54,828 bases of DNA from an uncultured Prochlorococcus sp. (GCA_902609995.1 CACLUD010000002.1:1-54828), one strand, 5' to 3'. Shown: positions 1 to 6,321, numbered from the stretch's first letter. Notes: generated by a model from the sequence alone, not told the origin. Made by a program: numbers and translations.

Positions 1-49
1 AAACAATTAACAAAATCTCATAGTATTCTACTTAAGAAATACAAAATAA

Positions 50-277
50 CTAATGAAGCACAATAAGCCTCATCAGTACACTCGAATTTGTAGCAACTGC
101 AGAATATTGCTTTTCCTTTATCACTAAGTGCATTGTATTCTCAAGTAAACAAACTAATTTAGATGTCATATCTTTTCTATCTAAATCACTTTCCTCGATA
201 TCAAAGCTAATAACTTTATACGCATCAACAGCTATCCTTCTAGCATTTCTTCTGCTAATATTATATTTTTCGGTCAT
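50..277 (-). CDS. Hypothetical small protein (75 aa)
   Basis: Not recognised. Predicted soluble protein with a basic N-terminus rich in Arg and Asn (residues 7-15), then an acidic stretch ending in a hydrophobic tail. No signal peptide or clear domain. It starts with ATG at 277 and reads leftward toward the window edge; nothing else is coded on the far side, so operon context is unknown. A real but lineage-restricted gene is the most likely reading; a chance frame in AT-rich DNA cannot be excluded. Confidence 0.45.
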   Translation of the reverse strand: MTEKYNISRRNARRIAVDAYKVISFDIEESDLDRKDMTSKLVCLLENTMHLVIKEKQYSAVATNSSVLMRLIVLH

Positions 278-558
278 ATAAGACGTAAGTGAACTAAAAG
301 CTAGACCTTAAATGACAAGATCAGCAGCTTCTCTAATCCTGAAATCCTTCTCTAATTTTGACGCTCATTTTTTGCATAAGCCCAACAGATTAATCTTATT
401 AAGCACTAGTTTTTGCGCAATTTTTAGTAATATTTGATATATTTTTCGCTAAAAATAATTGCTATAACTATCTTATATTTAGCAACAACTTCCCTTGGTA
501 AGGGAGATACAAACAACTTACAAAGAAGTTAGATATGATTTAGAAATTAGGATCGTCT
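278..558. other. Intergenic stretch with one hairpin
   Basis: No convincing reading frame. The only structure seen is a perfect short hairpin at about 491-506 (TCCCTT, loop GG, AAGGGA), some 50 bases ahead of the gene at 559. It has no T-tract, so it reads as a leader structure rather than a terminator. Confidence 0.4.
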
Positions 559-732
559 ATGGCATTATCTTCATACCGAAAGCACAGAATATATCTTGCA
601 GCAACAATGAAATATGGACTCGGTTCTAAGGATCCTGAAGAGCTAGCCTTTTACAACAAAATCAGGGAAGAGATGGATGATATGAAAAAAGACACCGTAA
701 AAAAAGGAATACCACTTAGATGGAATAAATAA
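559..732 (+). CDS. Hypothetical small basic protein (57 aa)
   Basis: Not recognised. Begins MALSSYRKHRIYLAA and has a mixed-charge helical C-terminal half (two Glu-Glu and several Lys pairs). ATG at 559 is preceded by a hairpin-containing leader. Its stop codon abuts the ATG of the next small gene at 733, which suggests translational coupling of the two. No domain assigned. Confidence 0.5.
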   Translation: MALSSYRKHRIYLAATMKYGLGSKDPEELAFYNKIREEMDDMKKDTVKKGIPLRWNK

Positions 733-837
733 ATGAGTTTGAATACTTTTTTATTGATAGATGGGGGTCTGATGATTTTAGGTTTGCCTTTATTGATGAT
801 TCTTAAAGGGAAAAGCTCTCATAAAATTGAGTCATAA
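733..837 (+). CDS. Single-helix membrane microprotein (34 aa)
   Basis: A 34-residue peptide that is mostly one hydrophobic helix (about residues 5-25, rich in Leu, Ile and Gly) followed by a short Lys/Ser/His tail. Its ATG directly follows the stop of the upstream gene (TAAATG), so the pair is probably co-translated. Very short single-helix peptides are common in Prochlorococcus and often have photosynthetic-membrane roles, but no family is recognised here. Confidence 0.4.
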   Translation: MSLNTFLLIDGGLMILGLPLLMILKGKSSHKIES

Positions 838-919
838 GACCAAAGTGATCGACCGATAATAATTAAAGTGTTACTTTGGGGTTAAATAATTCCATAACGG
901 TTACATAGGGGTAACGATT

Positions 920-1054
920 ATGATTAACTTTCCCTTATTTGTAGAGGGTTTATTATTTCCTTTATTAGGATTGGGTCTTTTTGTTATTTACAAGAGATCA
1001 AAAAGAAAAAAGAGAAAATTTCAAGCACCACCTACACACCAACTTCCTAGCTAA
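920..1054 (+). CDS. Single-helix membrane microprotein with basic tail (44 aa)
   Basis: N-terminal hydrophobic helix at about residues 4-24, then a strongly basic patch (YKRSKRKKRK) and a Pro-rich end. This topology predicts a membrane anchor with a cytoplasmic positive tail. A GGGG-rich sequence lies about 8 bases before the ATG and could act as a ribosome site. No family recognised. Confidence 0.45.
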   Translation: MINFPLFVEGLLFPLLGLGLFVIYKRSKRKKRKFQAPPTHQLPS

Positions 1055-1428
1055 TTGGAAAATAAAGGTTTTAATGTAACTCAAGGAATGGTTTTATTAC
1101 TTTTAAAACCCTTAGATTTACCTCCAAATTTTGTATTAAATTTGATTATTTACATAACAAACTCTAAAAACAATATTGGTTACTAATGAAAAAATATTAA
1201 TAAAATTTTAACCCAATGATGATTAAACCCACGAATTAATATTTATCTTGGTATCTCGTAAAAAGTAAATAATTTTATCCTATCTATTTAAACTTTGCTT
1301 ATATTAACCATTTTGAAATTTAATTGTTGATCCTCTATCCGTATATTGGAGTACCTCAAACCGAACATCTTTATTAATCGTATGACTCGTCTATTTAGTT
1401 AGAACATAAATGTAGTTTTCATAAGAAA
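1055..1428. other. Intergenic stretch, nothing recognised
   Basis: About 370 AT-rich bases without a convincing frame, terminator hairpin or RNA gene. Promoters for the downstream small genes may lie here but none stands out. Confidence 0.4.
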
Positions 1429-1566
1429 ATGTCTACCACACCAACAAAAAAAGAAGTTTATGACTCTGAGATTCAAAAAAGATCAGAAGAAGAACTTCTT
1501 GAGGAAGAAATCAAAAATCAGCAAACTATAGATGTTTTTATTGAATCTGATAAAAACTGGTGTTGA
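1429..1566 (+). CDS. Small acidic hypothetical protein (45 aa)
   Basis: Very charged peptide: residues 14-29 are almost all Glu, Lys, Arg and Leu, predicting a single amphipathic helix, and it ends in Trp-Cys. No membrane segment. It lies 27 bases ahead of the gene at 1594, same strand. Function unknown. Confidence 0.45.
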   Translation: MSTTPTKKEVYDSEIQKRSEEELLEEEIKNQQTIDVFIESDKNWC

Positions 1567-1593
1567 TTAAAAATTATTTTAAAGGAGCTATCA

Positions 1594-1779
1594 ATGAACT
1601 TAAAAACCTCACCATTCTCAATTTTAAATAAAGAGAGAAGAGAACTAGATTACATCAAAGGAGTTTATAAGAGAAGAGTTCAAGCTGAAATCGATTCTTA
1701 TAAAGATTCTGAGGATGAAAGTAAGAGAGATACAATACAAACCCAAGATGTATTGATGATCGACAGGATTACTATCTGA
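1594..1779 (+). CDS. Small hypothetical protein, SPF-IL-K family (61 aa)
   Basis: Starts MNLKTSPFSILNKERRELDY. The same pattern (SPF, any residue, IL, any residue, K, then LDY) recurs in the 45-residue product at 2308-2445, so the two look like diverged paralogues. Soluble and highly charged. An AAGGAG ribosome site lies about 8 bases upstream of the ATG, which supports this start. Function unknown. Confidence 0.55.
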   Translation: MNLKTSPFSILNKERRELDYIKGVYKRRVQAEIDSYKDSEDESKRDTIQTQDVLMIDRITI

Positions 1780-1849
1780 TTATTTATTTACTTATTGATA
1801 CTAATTAATTCACTTATCACAAAAAAAAATTTAGAAAAGGAAAAATTTT

Positions 1850-1993
1850 ATGAGCGGAGATTTCGAGACACATGAAATGAATCAACCAAAAATTTCGTAT
1901 TTAAAAGAAAGATCAGAAAATAATACAGAATGGTTAGATGAATTAATTAATAAAATTGAAGATATGAAGAACAAAATAACCAAATCAGCTTAA
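1850..1993 (+). CDS. Small hypothetical protein with EWL motif (47 aa)
   Basis: Soluble charged peptide whose second half contains NNTEWLDELINKIEDMKNK. The 47-residue product at 8944-9087 has a similar STSEWLNRIMTELADESKN segment, so both may belong to one short helical family. An AAAAGGAAAA sequence precedes the ATG. Function unknown. Confidence 0.5.
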   Translation: MSGDFETHEMNQPKISYLKERSENNTEWLDELINKIEDMKNKITKSA

Positions 1994-2022
1994 TCTCCAA
2001 ATATTGAATTTACCTTTATATA

Positions 2023-2051
2023 TTGACAACTGGATACAAATATTCTATAAA
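2023..2051 (+). promoter_or_regulatory. Sigma-70 type promoter ahead of riboswitch-like leader
   Basis: TTGACA at 2023-2028 and TATAAA at 2046-2051 are separated by 17 bases, the ideal spacing. The predicted start near 2057-2058 coincides with the first hairpin of the leader RNA. A clear -35 box is uncommon in this AT-rich genome. Confidence 0.65.
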
Positions 2052-2056
2052 TAAGT

Positions 2057-2135
2057 GTAGCTAAAGCTACCAAATCGTCCGATCTACCAATTGATAGACC
2101 GCAGTACGACTCAAGCCAAAGGACGGGGACTTGAG
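2057..2135 (+). promoter_or_regulatory. Glutamine-II (Downstream-peptide) riboswitch-like element 1
   Basis: Leader RNA with the architecture of the Downstream-peptide motif, later assigned as the glutamine-II riboswitch. A 5' hairpin (GTAGCT/AGCTAC, 2057-2070) is followed by P1 CGTCC (2076-2080) with GGACG (2121-2125). P2 is TCTA with TAGA, then comes a CCGCA segment, and a pseudoknot pairs CTCAAG (2110-2115) with CTTGAG (2130-2135). It shares the strings AAGCCAA and ACGGGGACTT with the element at 30180. It sits in front of a 33-codon gene, as expected for this family in marine cyanobacteria. Ligand assignment is by family resemblance. Confidence 0.75.
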
Positions 2136-2154
2136 CAAGTTCAGGAGCTGCATC

Positions 2155-2256
2155 ATGGTAAACATGTATTTTAATGGCAAGTCATTTGTATATTGCAAGA
2201 GTCAAGAAGTGAAGACAATAAAGCTTACTTATAGAGGATCTAGTTACTCGAGATAA
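2155..2256 (+). CDS. Short peptide with YRG motif, DUF4278-like (33 aa)
   Basis: Product ends KLTYRGSSYSR, resembling the YRG-x-x-Y core of DUF4278, a short domain common in cyanobacteria. An AGGAG ribosome site at 2143-2147 sits 7 bases before the ATG and 8 bases after the pseudoknot of the upstream riboswitch-like leader, so folding could control access to it. The family assignment rests on this short motif only. Role unknown; riboswitch context suggests a response to nitrogen status. Confidence 0.6.
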   Translation: MVNMYFNGKSFVYCKSQEVKTIKLTYRGSSYSR

Positions 2257-2307
2257 AAGATCTCATATCTATTAGATATTTAATAAACAATTATTTTAGG
2301 ATTTACT

Positions 2308-2445
2308 ATGAAATTTACTAATTCTCCTTTTGCCATACTCGACAAGAATATAAACGCATTAGATTATCAAAAAAGAAACCTTATATATGAAGATTATTGG
2401 AGAAGAGTAGGAGTCAATCCGAGACTTCATAAAGAATCTGAATAA
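2308..2445 (+). CDS. Small hypothetical protein, SPF-IL-K family (45 aa)
   Basis: Begins MKFTNSPFAILDKNINALDY and matches the N-terminal pattern of the protein at 1594-1779; the remainder diverges and is shorter. Soluble, basic. It follows the riboswitch-controlled peptide on the same strand by about 50 bases and may share its transcript. Function unknown. Confidence 0.55.
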   Translation: MKFTNSPFAILDKNINALDYQKRNLIYEDYWRRVGVNPRLHKESE

Positions 2446-2527
2446 GTATTCTAAGTAATTTAGTGATTCTTTCTTGATTCATACACCAATATTCTTGCTA
2501 TTAATTAAGTAGATACTTTTTTATTTA

Positions 2528-2617
2528 ATGCCATTAAATATTTTTCTAATGAATATGTGTGTTGTAGTTTTAGGTTTACTTGTCAGAAGAGAAATCAAAC
2601 TTAGGAAAGCCAGATAG
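2528..2617 (+). CDS. Single-helix membrane microprotein (29 aa)
   Basis: Hydrophobic N-terminal helix (about residues 3-18) followed by a basic tail RREIKLRKAR. Only three bases separate its stop from the ATG of the next microprotein at 2621, so the two are probably co-translated. No family recognised. Confidence 0.4.
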   Translation: MPLNIFLMNMCVVVLGLLVRREIKLRKAR

Positions 2618-2620
2618 ATT

Positions 2621-2740
2621 ATGAATACACAAATTTTTAAAGAGCAGTACGTTCCAAATGTCCATGCTATTTCTTTATTATTAATGCTTCTTCTATGTTT
2701 ATGGTTGCCACTAGGACTAAGATTCTTTTTGATCCTTTAG
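2621..2740 (+). CDS. Single-helix membrane microprotein (39 aa)
   Basis: About 13 polar residues, then a hydrophobic helix (residues 15-39, Leu-rich with a Trp-Leu-Pro kink) running to the C-terminus. Tightly coupled to the microprotein just upstream. No known photosystem or cytochrome subunit was recognised. Confidence 0.4.
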   Translation: MNTQIFKEQYVPNVHAISLLLMLLLCLWLPLGLRFFLIL

Positions 2741-2755
2741 TCAGGCAAATTAGGG

Positions 2756-2827
2756 ATGATGTTTAATTCTCAAACTTTAAGCTTGCTTTTAAACATAGCT
2801 GTCTGTATTTTGGTATTCGTTATTTAA
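2756..2827 (+). CDS. Possible hydrophobic micro-ORF (23 aa)
   Basis: Begins with two Met codons just after an AGGG stretch, then a hydrophobic Leu/Val/Ile segment to the stop. It continues a run of small same-strand membrane peptides, which is the main argument for it. At 23 residues it may be chance. Confidence 0.25.
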   Translation: MMFNSQTLSLLLNIAVCILVFVI

Positions 2828-2887
2828 CTTTCAATTTCCTTTTAAAAAATATTGTTCATAATTAGTTAATTAATCAATAAAAGCCTT

Positions 2888-3201
2888 ATGCAAACATACA
2901 TAGTTAAATGGCAGTTCCCATCAATGGAAGCTTCAATGAAAGCAACCAAAACATTTACTGATTATGTAAAAGAGGGATCTTCATATGACAGTTTCGAAGG
3001 ATTCAAAGTTTTAAATAAAGTTTTAAATCCTCATGGAGCTAATGGTTGGGCAATAGTTCAAGCTTCTGACCATTCAAAAATTTGGCAGTGGTTTCAGCCT
3101 TGAAGTGCTGGCTCTGGAAATAAAATAGAAGTCACACCTGATCTGATCTTACTGATGAAGAGTTCGTTGCAGTTACAGATCAGATAGAAACAGCGACGTA
3201 A
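2888..3201 (+). pseudogene. Broken DUF3303-family gene
   Basis: The first 71 codons (2888-3103) encode the N-terminal part of a DUF3303 protein (FEGFKVLNKVLNPHGANGW, ASDHSKIWQWFQP). An in-frame TGA at 3101-3103 replaces the Trp that follows this segment in the family, and the frame continues past it as SAGSGNKIEVTPDLI. The family C-terminus (LTDEEFVAVTDQIETAT) is then found in another frame up to TAA at 3199-3201. A tandem GATCT-GATCT at 3140-3149 explains the shift: removing one copy restores the frame. The intact paralogue at 4967-5287 has the expected layout. The truncated 71-residue product might still be made. Confidence 0.8.
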
Positions 3202-3226
3202 TAAATATTTAGCTATTTCACTAACC

Positions 3227-3616
3227 TTAAAACCTGCTATACCCGAATTGTGTTTTGAAGACTTTAAAAGGAACCCCAGTTCCTTTCATAGCTTCAATCA
3301 CTTTATCTCCCACAGTTCCGTAAAATTCAACAGAAAAATCAGTCCCTAACTCAGCATGAGCTTCAAGATATACACCTACTGCTGGATTAGCTAAATGAGC
3401 AAGTAAAGCATCATCGTTTTTATAAACTTCTGACCACACAAAACGAAGTGGATCGTCTGGATCTTGATCAAAAGTATGATGAAGCATTCCTGGTTCGTCT
3501 GCTTCAACAGCCTTATCTGTCTTATCAGCAATTTCTAAATATTCGGCAACTTTATCTTCCTTGATCTTTAATTTTGCAAGAAGCATAAATGGAGTATCTG
3601 ATCCAAAAATAGACAT
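3227..3616 (-). CDS. Antibiotic biosynthesis monooxygenase (ABM) fold protein (129 aa)
   Basis: Small alpha-beta protein with the ABM/dimeric ferredoxin-like pattern: MLLAKLKIKEDKVAEYLEI, then PGMLHHTFDQDP and FVWSEVYKNDDALLAHLANP, followed by a C-terminal EFYGTVGDKV stretch. Such proteins are often oxygenases or small-molecule-binding proteins; no substrate can be inferred. An upstream extension to 3715 exists in frame but is hydrophobic and crosses a terminator-like hairpin, so I start at ATG 3616. ATG 3589 (MLLAKLK) is an alternative. Confidence 0.75.
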   Translation of the reverse strand: MSIFGSDTPFMLLAKLKIKEDKVAEYLEIADKTDKAVEADEPGMLHHTFDQDPDDPLRFVWSEVYKNDDALLAHLANPAVGVYLEAHAELGTDFSVEFYGTVGDKVIEAMKGTGVPFKVFKTQFGYSRF

Positions 3617-3638
3617 AAAAAAAGACTCTTGCGAGTCT
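3617..3638 (-). terminator. Terminator-like hairpin abutting the ABM start codon
   Basis: On the minus strand AGACTC, loop GCAA, GAGTCT (3638-3623) is followed by a run of T that runs straight into the ATG of the ABM gene at 3616. It has the form of an intrinsic terminator placed in the leader, so it could act as an attenuator, or end a short RNA starting upstream. Confidence 0.6.
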
Positions 3639-3775
3639 AGGTGATGGGGATTTCTATCATGGCAAATAAAATAGAAACAAACAACCCCACCTAAAGTAAG
3701 AAATATTACAGTCAAACACCATATGTAGTGCTATTATTTTAGAAAGTTGGGTGATGGGGATGATCTAGCTTTTAG

Positions 3776-3802
3776 AAAGGGCGTACTTAACGCTCTTTTT
3801 TT
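3776..3802. terminator. Bidirectional intrinsic terminator
   Basis: AGGGCGT (3778-3784) pairs with ACGCTCT (3790-3796), with seven T on the plus strand and a weaker T-rich tail on the minus strand. It lies directly after the stop of the minus-strand gene at 3801 and probably ends the cupredoxin operon. Confidence 0.65.
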
Positions 3803-3950
3803 ATGGATATAAATTATTGATAGCTTCTTTTTGTTCTTGTTTTTTTATTTCTTGAGCATCATAAACAGGACAAGTATTTTGATTAAGTGATGAGAAAAAA
3901 GCACTCTTTTTAAAACGTTTGAATATAGGAGTAAGTAGTAAGCGTTTCAT
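3801..3950 (-). CDS. Small hypothetical protein coupled to cupredoxin (49 aa)
   Basis: Basic N-terminus (MKRLLLTPIFKRFKKS), one Cys at about residue 32, and a charged helical C-terminus. Its ATG begins immediately after the stop of the cupredoxin gene (TAAATG), so the two are almost certainly one transcript and translationally coupled. A role linked to the copper protein is plausible but unsupported by any motif. A terminator follows its stop. Confidence 0.55.
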   Translation of the reverse strand: MKRLLLTPIFKRFKKSAFFSSLNQNTCPVYDAQEIKKQEQKEAINNLYP

Positions 3951-4355
3951 TTATTCAACAATAATTGTCCCGCCCATTCCAAAAGATGCATGCGGAGAGC
4001 AAACATAATAGTATTTCCCTGCTGATACGCCCGTGGTATTCCATGACAGTTTTCCCTTTTGCGTTCCAGGAGTCCCAGTAATTGTCCCTGTGGTTACCTG
4101 ATCACCGCCTCCACGAGAAAATTCAGTCTTTACATAGAACGGATGACGAGATGCATCAACATCAAAAATAATTGTGTCTCCTTTATTCACTGTAACTTTG
4201 GGATCTTCCCCACTTACAGATCCATTCCTATCAGTTCCACTAAGAATATAGTTGCGATAACTCTCTGCTGATACGTCTATTTTAAATACTTCTGAATCTG
4301 CAATAGCTGGTCCTGAGAAACCAAAAAGTAAAGGTAAGAATAAAAGAGATCTCAT
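3951..4355 (-). CDS. Secreted cupredoxin (plastocyanin/azurin-like, 134 aa)
   Basis: Signal peptide at residues 1-19 ending AIA, then a single cupredoxin domain. Type-1 copper ligands are visible: His71 in RHPFYVK, and Cys119, His122 and Met127 in YVCSPHASFGM. The protein should be a periplasmic or lumenal one-electron carrier. It differs from plastocyanin petE in the long Gly/Thr loop between residues 80 and 105 and in the spacing of the ligand loop. It leads a two-gene operon with the small protein at 3801. Its electron partner is unknown. Confidence 0.85.
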   Translation of the reverse strand: MRSLLFLPLLFGFSGPAIADSEVFKIDVSAESYRNYILSGTDRNGSVSGEDPKVTVNKGDTIIFDVDASRHPFYVKTEFSRGGGDQVTTGTITGTPGTQKGKLSWNTTGVSAGKYYYVCSPHASFGMGGTIIVE

Positions 4356-4538
4356 GAATTTGAATACTTTGTAATTGAATATTAAGAAAAAAGCAAGCTA
4401 ATTGCCCTTCAATTCAGATTTAATTTCAATTACTAATAATTATCTTTGCCAGTGGTAAGGGTAAGGGTTTCATAAAAAATGCAGCTAATAAAGATAGATT
4501 TTTTTAAGATTAAATAACTGAATTCTAGGGAGAGTTGA

Positions 4539-4916
4539 ATGTCTATCATTACAGACAATACAGTGCTAGTTCATATTTATAGCGGTTTAGAATCCCAAAA
4601 TAAAATAACTTTAGGTTTACTTGTTGCACTTAATGCAGAAAAAAACGATCATAAAGTAACTCTTTTTCTGGCAGGAGATGGAGTAGACATATTAAGTTGC
4701 AAAAAAGCTGGAGAAATAGTTGGTCAAGGTACTGGAGATTTATACGAACATCTTGAAAATTTAAAGAATTCAAAAGTTAATATATATGTCTCAGGAAAGT
4801 CAGCCAAATCAAGAGGTTACGATGAGAAGCTTTTAAATGGATATAAAGCAGAATTTGCTATGCCTGATGTACTAATTGAAGAATCAATTAAAGCTGATAG
4901 TGTTCTTTGCTATTAA
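4539..4916 (+). CDS. DsrE-family protein (125 aa)
   Basis: Rossmann-like DsrE/F fold: VLVHIYSGLESQNKITLGLLVALNAEKNDHKVTLFLAGDGV at the start and NIYVSGKSAKSRGYDEKLLNGYKAEFAMPDVLIEES later, ending near a conserved-looking Cys (VLCY). Relatives act in sulfur relay or bind small molecules; the usual catalytic Cys cannot be assigned with certainty. Single gene, convergent with the DUF3303 gene across a shared terminator. Confidence 0.7.
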   Translation: MSIITDNTVLVHIYSGLESQNKITLGLLVALNAEKNDHKVTLFLAGDGVDILSCKKAGEIVGQGTGDLYEHLENLKNSKVNIYVSGKSAKSRGYDEKLLNGYKAEFAMPDVLIEESIKADSVLCY

Positions 4917-4940
4917 AAAAAGAGGGTTTTAACCCTCTAA
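4914..4940. terminator. Bidirectional terminator
   Basis: AGAGGGTT (4921-4928), loop TT, AACCCTCT (4931-4938). The A-run before it gives a strong T-tract on the minus strand, so it mainly ends the minus-strand gene at 4967 and probably also serves the plus-strand gene ending at 4916. Confidence 0.75.
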
Positions 4941-4966
4941 TATAGATCGACTGTCAATCAATTAAA

Positions 4967-5287
4967 TTATCCCATCGCAGCAACAGCATCCGCAACCTGC
5001 TTATTTCTTTGAATGACTTCTTCATCATTTAAAACAGCAGTGATATTCCATTCGAGGCCAAATTTTGCTCTCCATACTCCGAAATGTTCAGATATTGCCA
5101 AGTGATTATCAGCTTTGAAAGTTACAAAAACTTCTCCGGTTTCAGGGGCGTGAAGTCTACTTATCAATTCAAATCCTTCAAATTTATCCATTGGTGCACC
5201 GGAAGCAATATATTGCTCAAACATTTTGTAACCTTCAGCTTGAGATATTCCATCAGGAATTAATCCATGAACGTGATAATGAGCCAT
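4967..5287 (-). CDS. DUF3303 family protein (106 aa)
   Basis: Full-length member of DUF3303: a beta-alpha-beta opening (MAHYHVHGLIPDG), the core FEGFELISRLHAPETGEVFVTFKADNHLAISEHFGVW, and a C-terminal NDEEVIQRNK helix. Fold resembles small dimeric ferredoxin-like proteins; function is unknown. It is the intact paralogue of the broken copy at 2888-3201. Soluble, no signal peptide. Confidence 0.75.
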   Translation of the reverse strand: MAHYHVHGLIPDGISQAEGYKMFEQYIASGAPMDKFEGFELISRLHAPETGEVFVTFKADNHLAISEHFGVWRAKFGLEWNITAVLNDEEVIQRNKQVADAVAAMG

Positions 5288-5446
5288 ATAAAAAATAATT
5301 GTGTAATTACTAATTTAAACCCAATAATTCAGGAAGCACTTAATTTGTCTCTGTATTTAGATTTTTCAATTTTCTTTCTAGCAATTAATCTTTGATTTTG
5401 TATAGCATGTACCGTTTACATATTTCTTGATAGCTATTAATTAAAT

Positions 5447-5629
5447 ATGACTTATTTTGCTGAACCTAATAATATTGAATATGATGAATGGTTCGACGAA
5501 AATATTGAACCGCTGGACCTAATGAATTATTCAAATGAAAAGGAATTTAGTGATTCAGTACATGAGAAGTTCTATAAGATATCAACTCAGAATTTAACCA
5601 TTGGCTCCTCTAATAATTTTCATAAATAA
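5447..5629 (+). CDS. Small acidic hypothetical protein (60 aa)
   Basis: Acidic, aromatic-rich peptide (residues 8-30 carry many Asp, Glu, Trp and Tyr). No domain or membrane segment. Single gene, followed after about 35 bases by a terminator hairpin that can act in both directions. Function unknown. Confidence 0.5.
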   Translation: MTYFAEPNNIEYDEWFDENIEPLDLMNYSNEKEFSDSVHEKFYKISTQNLTIGSSNNFHK

Positions 5630-5660
5630 AATAATTTAATATTCAATCTATTTTGATGCA

Positions 5661-5690
5661 TAAAAAAAAGACCCCTAATAGAGGTCTTTT
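5661..5690. terminator. Bidirectional terminator
   Basis: AAAGACC (5667-5673) pairs with GGTCTTT (5683-5689), with A/T runs on both sides. It ends the plus-strand gene at 5629 and the minus-strand Yfr2-like RNA. Confidence 0.75.
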
Positions 5691-5765
5691 CTTGGTTTAA
5701 CTAAATTAAGTGTTTCCTTGTTTCCACTGTTTCAGTAAAACCTCTCCTACACACTTATACAATAT
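5663..5765 (-). ncRNA. yfr2-like: Yfr2-family small RNA (Cyano-1 motif) candidate
   Basis: Minus-strand RNA of about 100 nt. A 7-bp closing stem TAAGTGT/ACACTTA (5757-5751 with 5713-5707) encloses GTGTAGGAGAGG, a small hairpin ACTG-AAA-CAGT and the purine-rich GTGGAAACAAGGAAAC string typical of the Yfr2-5 family of picocyanobacteria. It ends in the terminator at 5661-5690. A TATT/TATAA-rich -10 lies just upstream of the stem. Its GTGTGTAGGAG is nearly complementary to the Yfr1 motif found 150 bases away. Assignment is from remembered family features. Confidence 0.65.
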
Positions 5766-5852
5766 GACATACATTCTCCTAAATCGGAAGGGGATGAGGA
5801 AAGTAATTTAATTGTCATATGTGCTAGTTATGACTTTCTGTTTTTATGTCAA

Positions 5853-5922
5853 TAAAAAACACCCTAATTTAGAGATAAGGGTGCTTGATCATCAGAAATT
5901 AGTGTGTGAGGAGTTTCTGATA
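5853..5922 (-). ncRNA. yfr1-like: Yfr1-like small RNA
   Basis: Minus-strand RNA of about 70 nt carrying the ultraconserved Yfr1 motif ACTCCTCACAC (5914-5904), held in the loop of an 8-bp stem ATCAGAAA/TTTCTGAT (5921-5914 with 5898-5891; the motif's first A is also the last stem base). It is followed by a terminator: CACCCT/AGGGTG (5883-5878 with 5865-5860 as read on the minus strand) and a T-run. TAAGAT/TAATAT boxes lie just upstream. Yfr1 is a trans-acting regulator that blocks translation of outer-membrane porin mRNAs in Prochlorococcus. Here it sits right behind a Yfr2-like RNA. Confidence 0.75.
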
Positions 5923-5984
5923 TTATTATCTTACTGGGGTAAGGTATCAAATATCTAGAGTATTAATCACTAAAAATAGTTTTT

Positions 5985-6287
5985 TTGTTAATAATTTCTA
6001 ATATAGATAATCTACAAATAAAAAAATTATCAGAGAAAAGTAAATTACCTCTTTTTCTTATTGGACTGTTAATTAATTATTCCTTCGCGATTTTGAGATC
6101 TTTAAGGACTTGCTTATATTTAGTGATTTGGTTCTATATAAATAGGTTTATTTTTATTATGCAAATTTCAATTTTTGCAAAAGCAGTTTTCTTTTTAACT
6201 CTCTATGCGATTTCTGACCTTTCCATAAAAAATCATATTTTAAAAAAAACAATTCGCAGAGCTAATAGAGCTAAATCAATTTTTTAA
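5985..6287 (+). CDS. Possible membrane protein, doubtful start (up to 100 aa)
   Basis: Open frame beginning with TTG, with hydrophobic stretches at about residues 22-38 and 42-78 and a basic C-terminus. No family recognised. An internal ATG at 6159 would give a 42-residue single-helix protein and may be the true start. The frame's beginning lies in the promoter side of the minus-strand Yfr1-like gene. Low confidence. Confidence 0.3.
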   Translation: MLIISNIDNLQIKKLSEKSKLPLFLIGLLINYSFAILRSLRTCLYLVIWFYINRFIFIMQISIFAKAVFFLTLYAISDLSIKNHILKKTIRRANRAKSIF

Positions 6288-6321
6288 TATTTAAAATTTT
6301 TTATTTGACTTAATGATTCCA

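Noticed and set aside
3110-3201. The LTDEEFVAVTDQIETAT segment as a small peptide leader.
   Set aside because: It is explained as the C-terminus of the broken DUF3303 gene after a GATCT duplication.
5300-5440. Minus-strand frame giving VHAIQNQRLIARKKIEKSKYRD and stop.
   Set aside because: It looks protein-like but has no ATG, GTG or TTG start in frame; the nearby ATG codons are in other frames. It could be a remnant, but I cannot support a gene.
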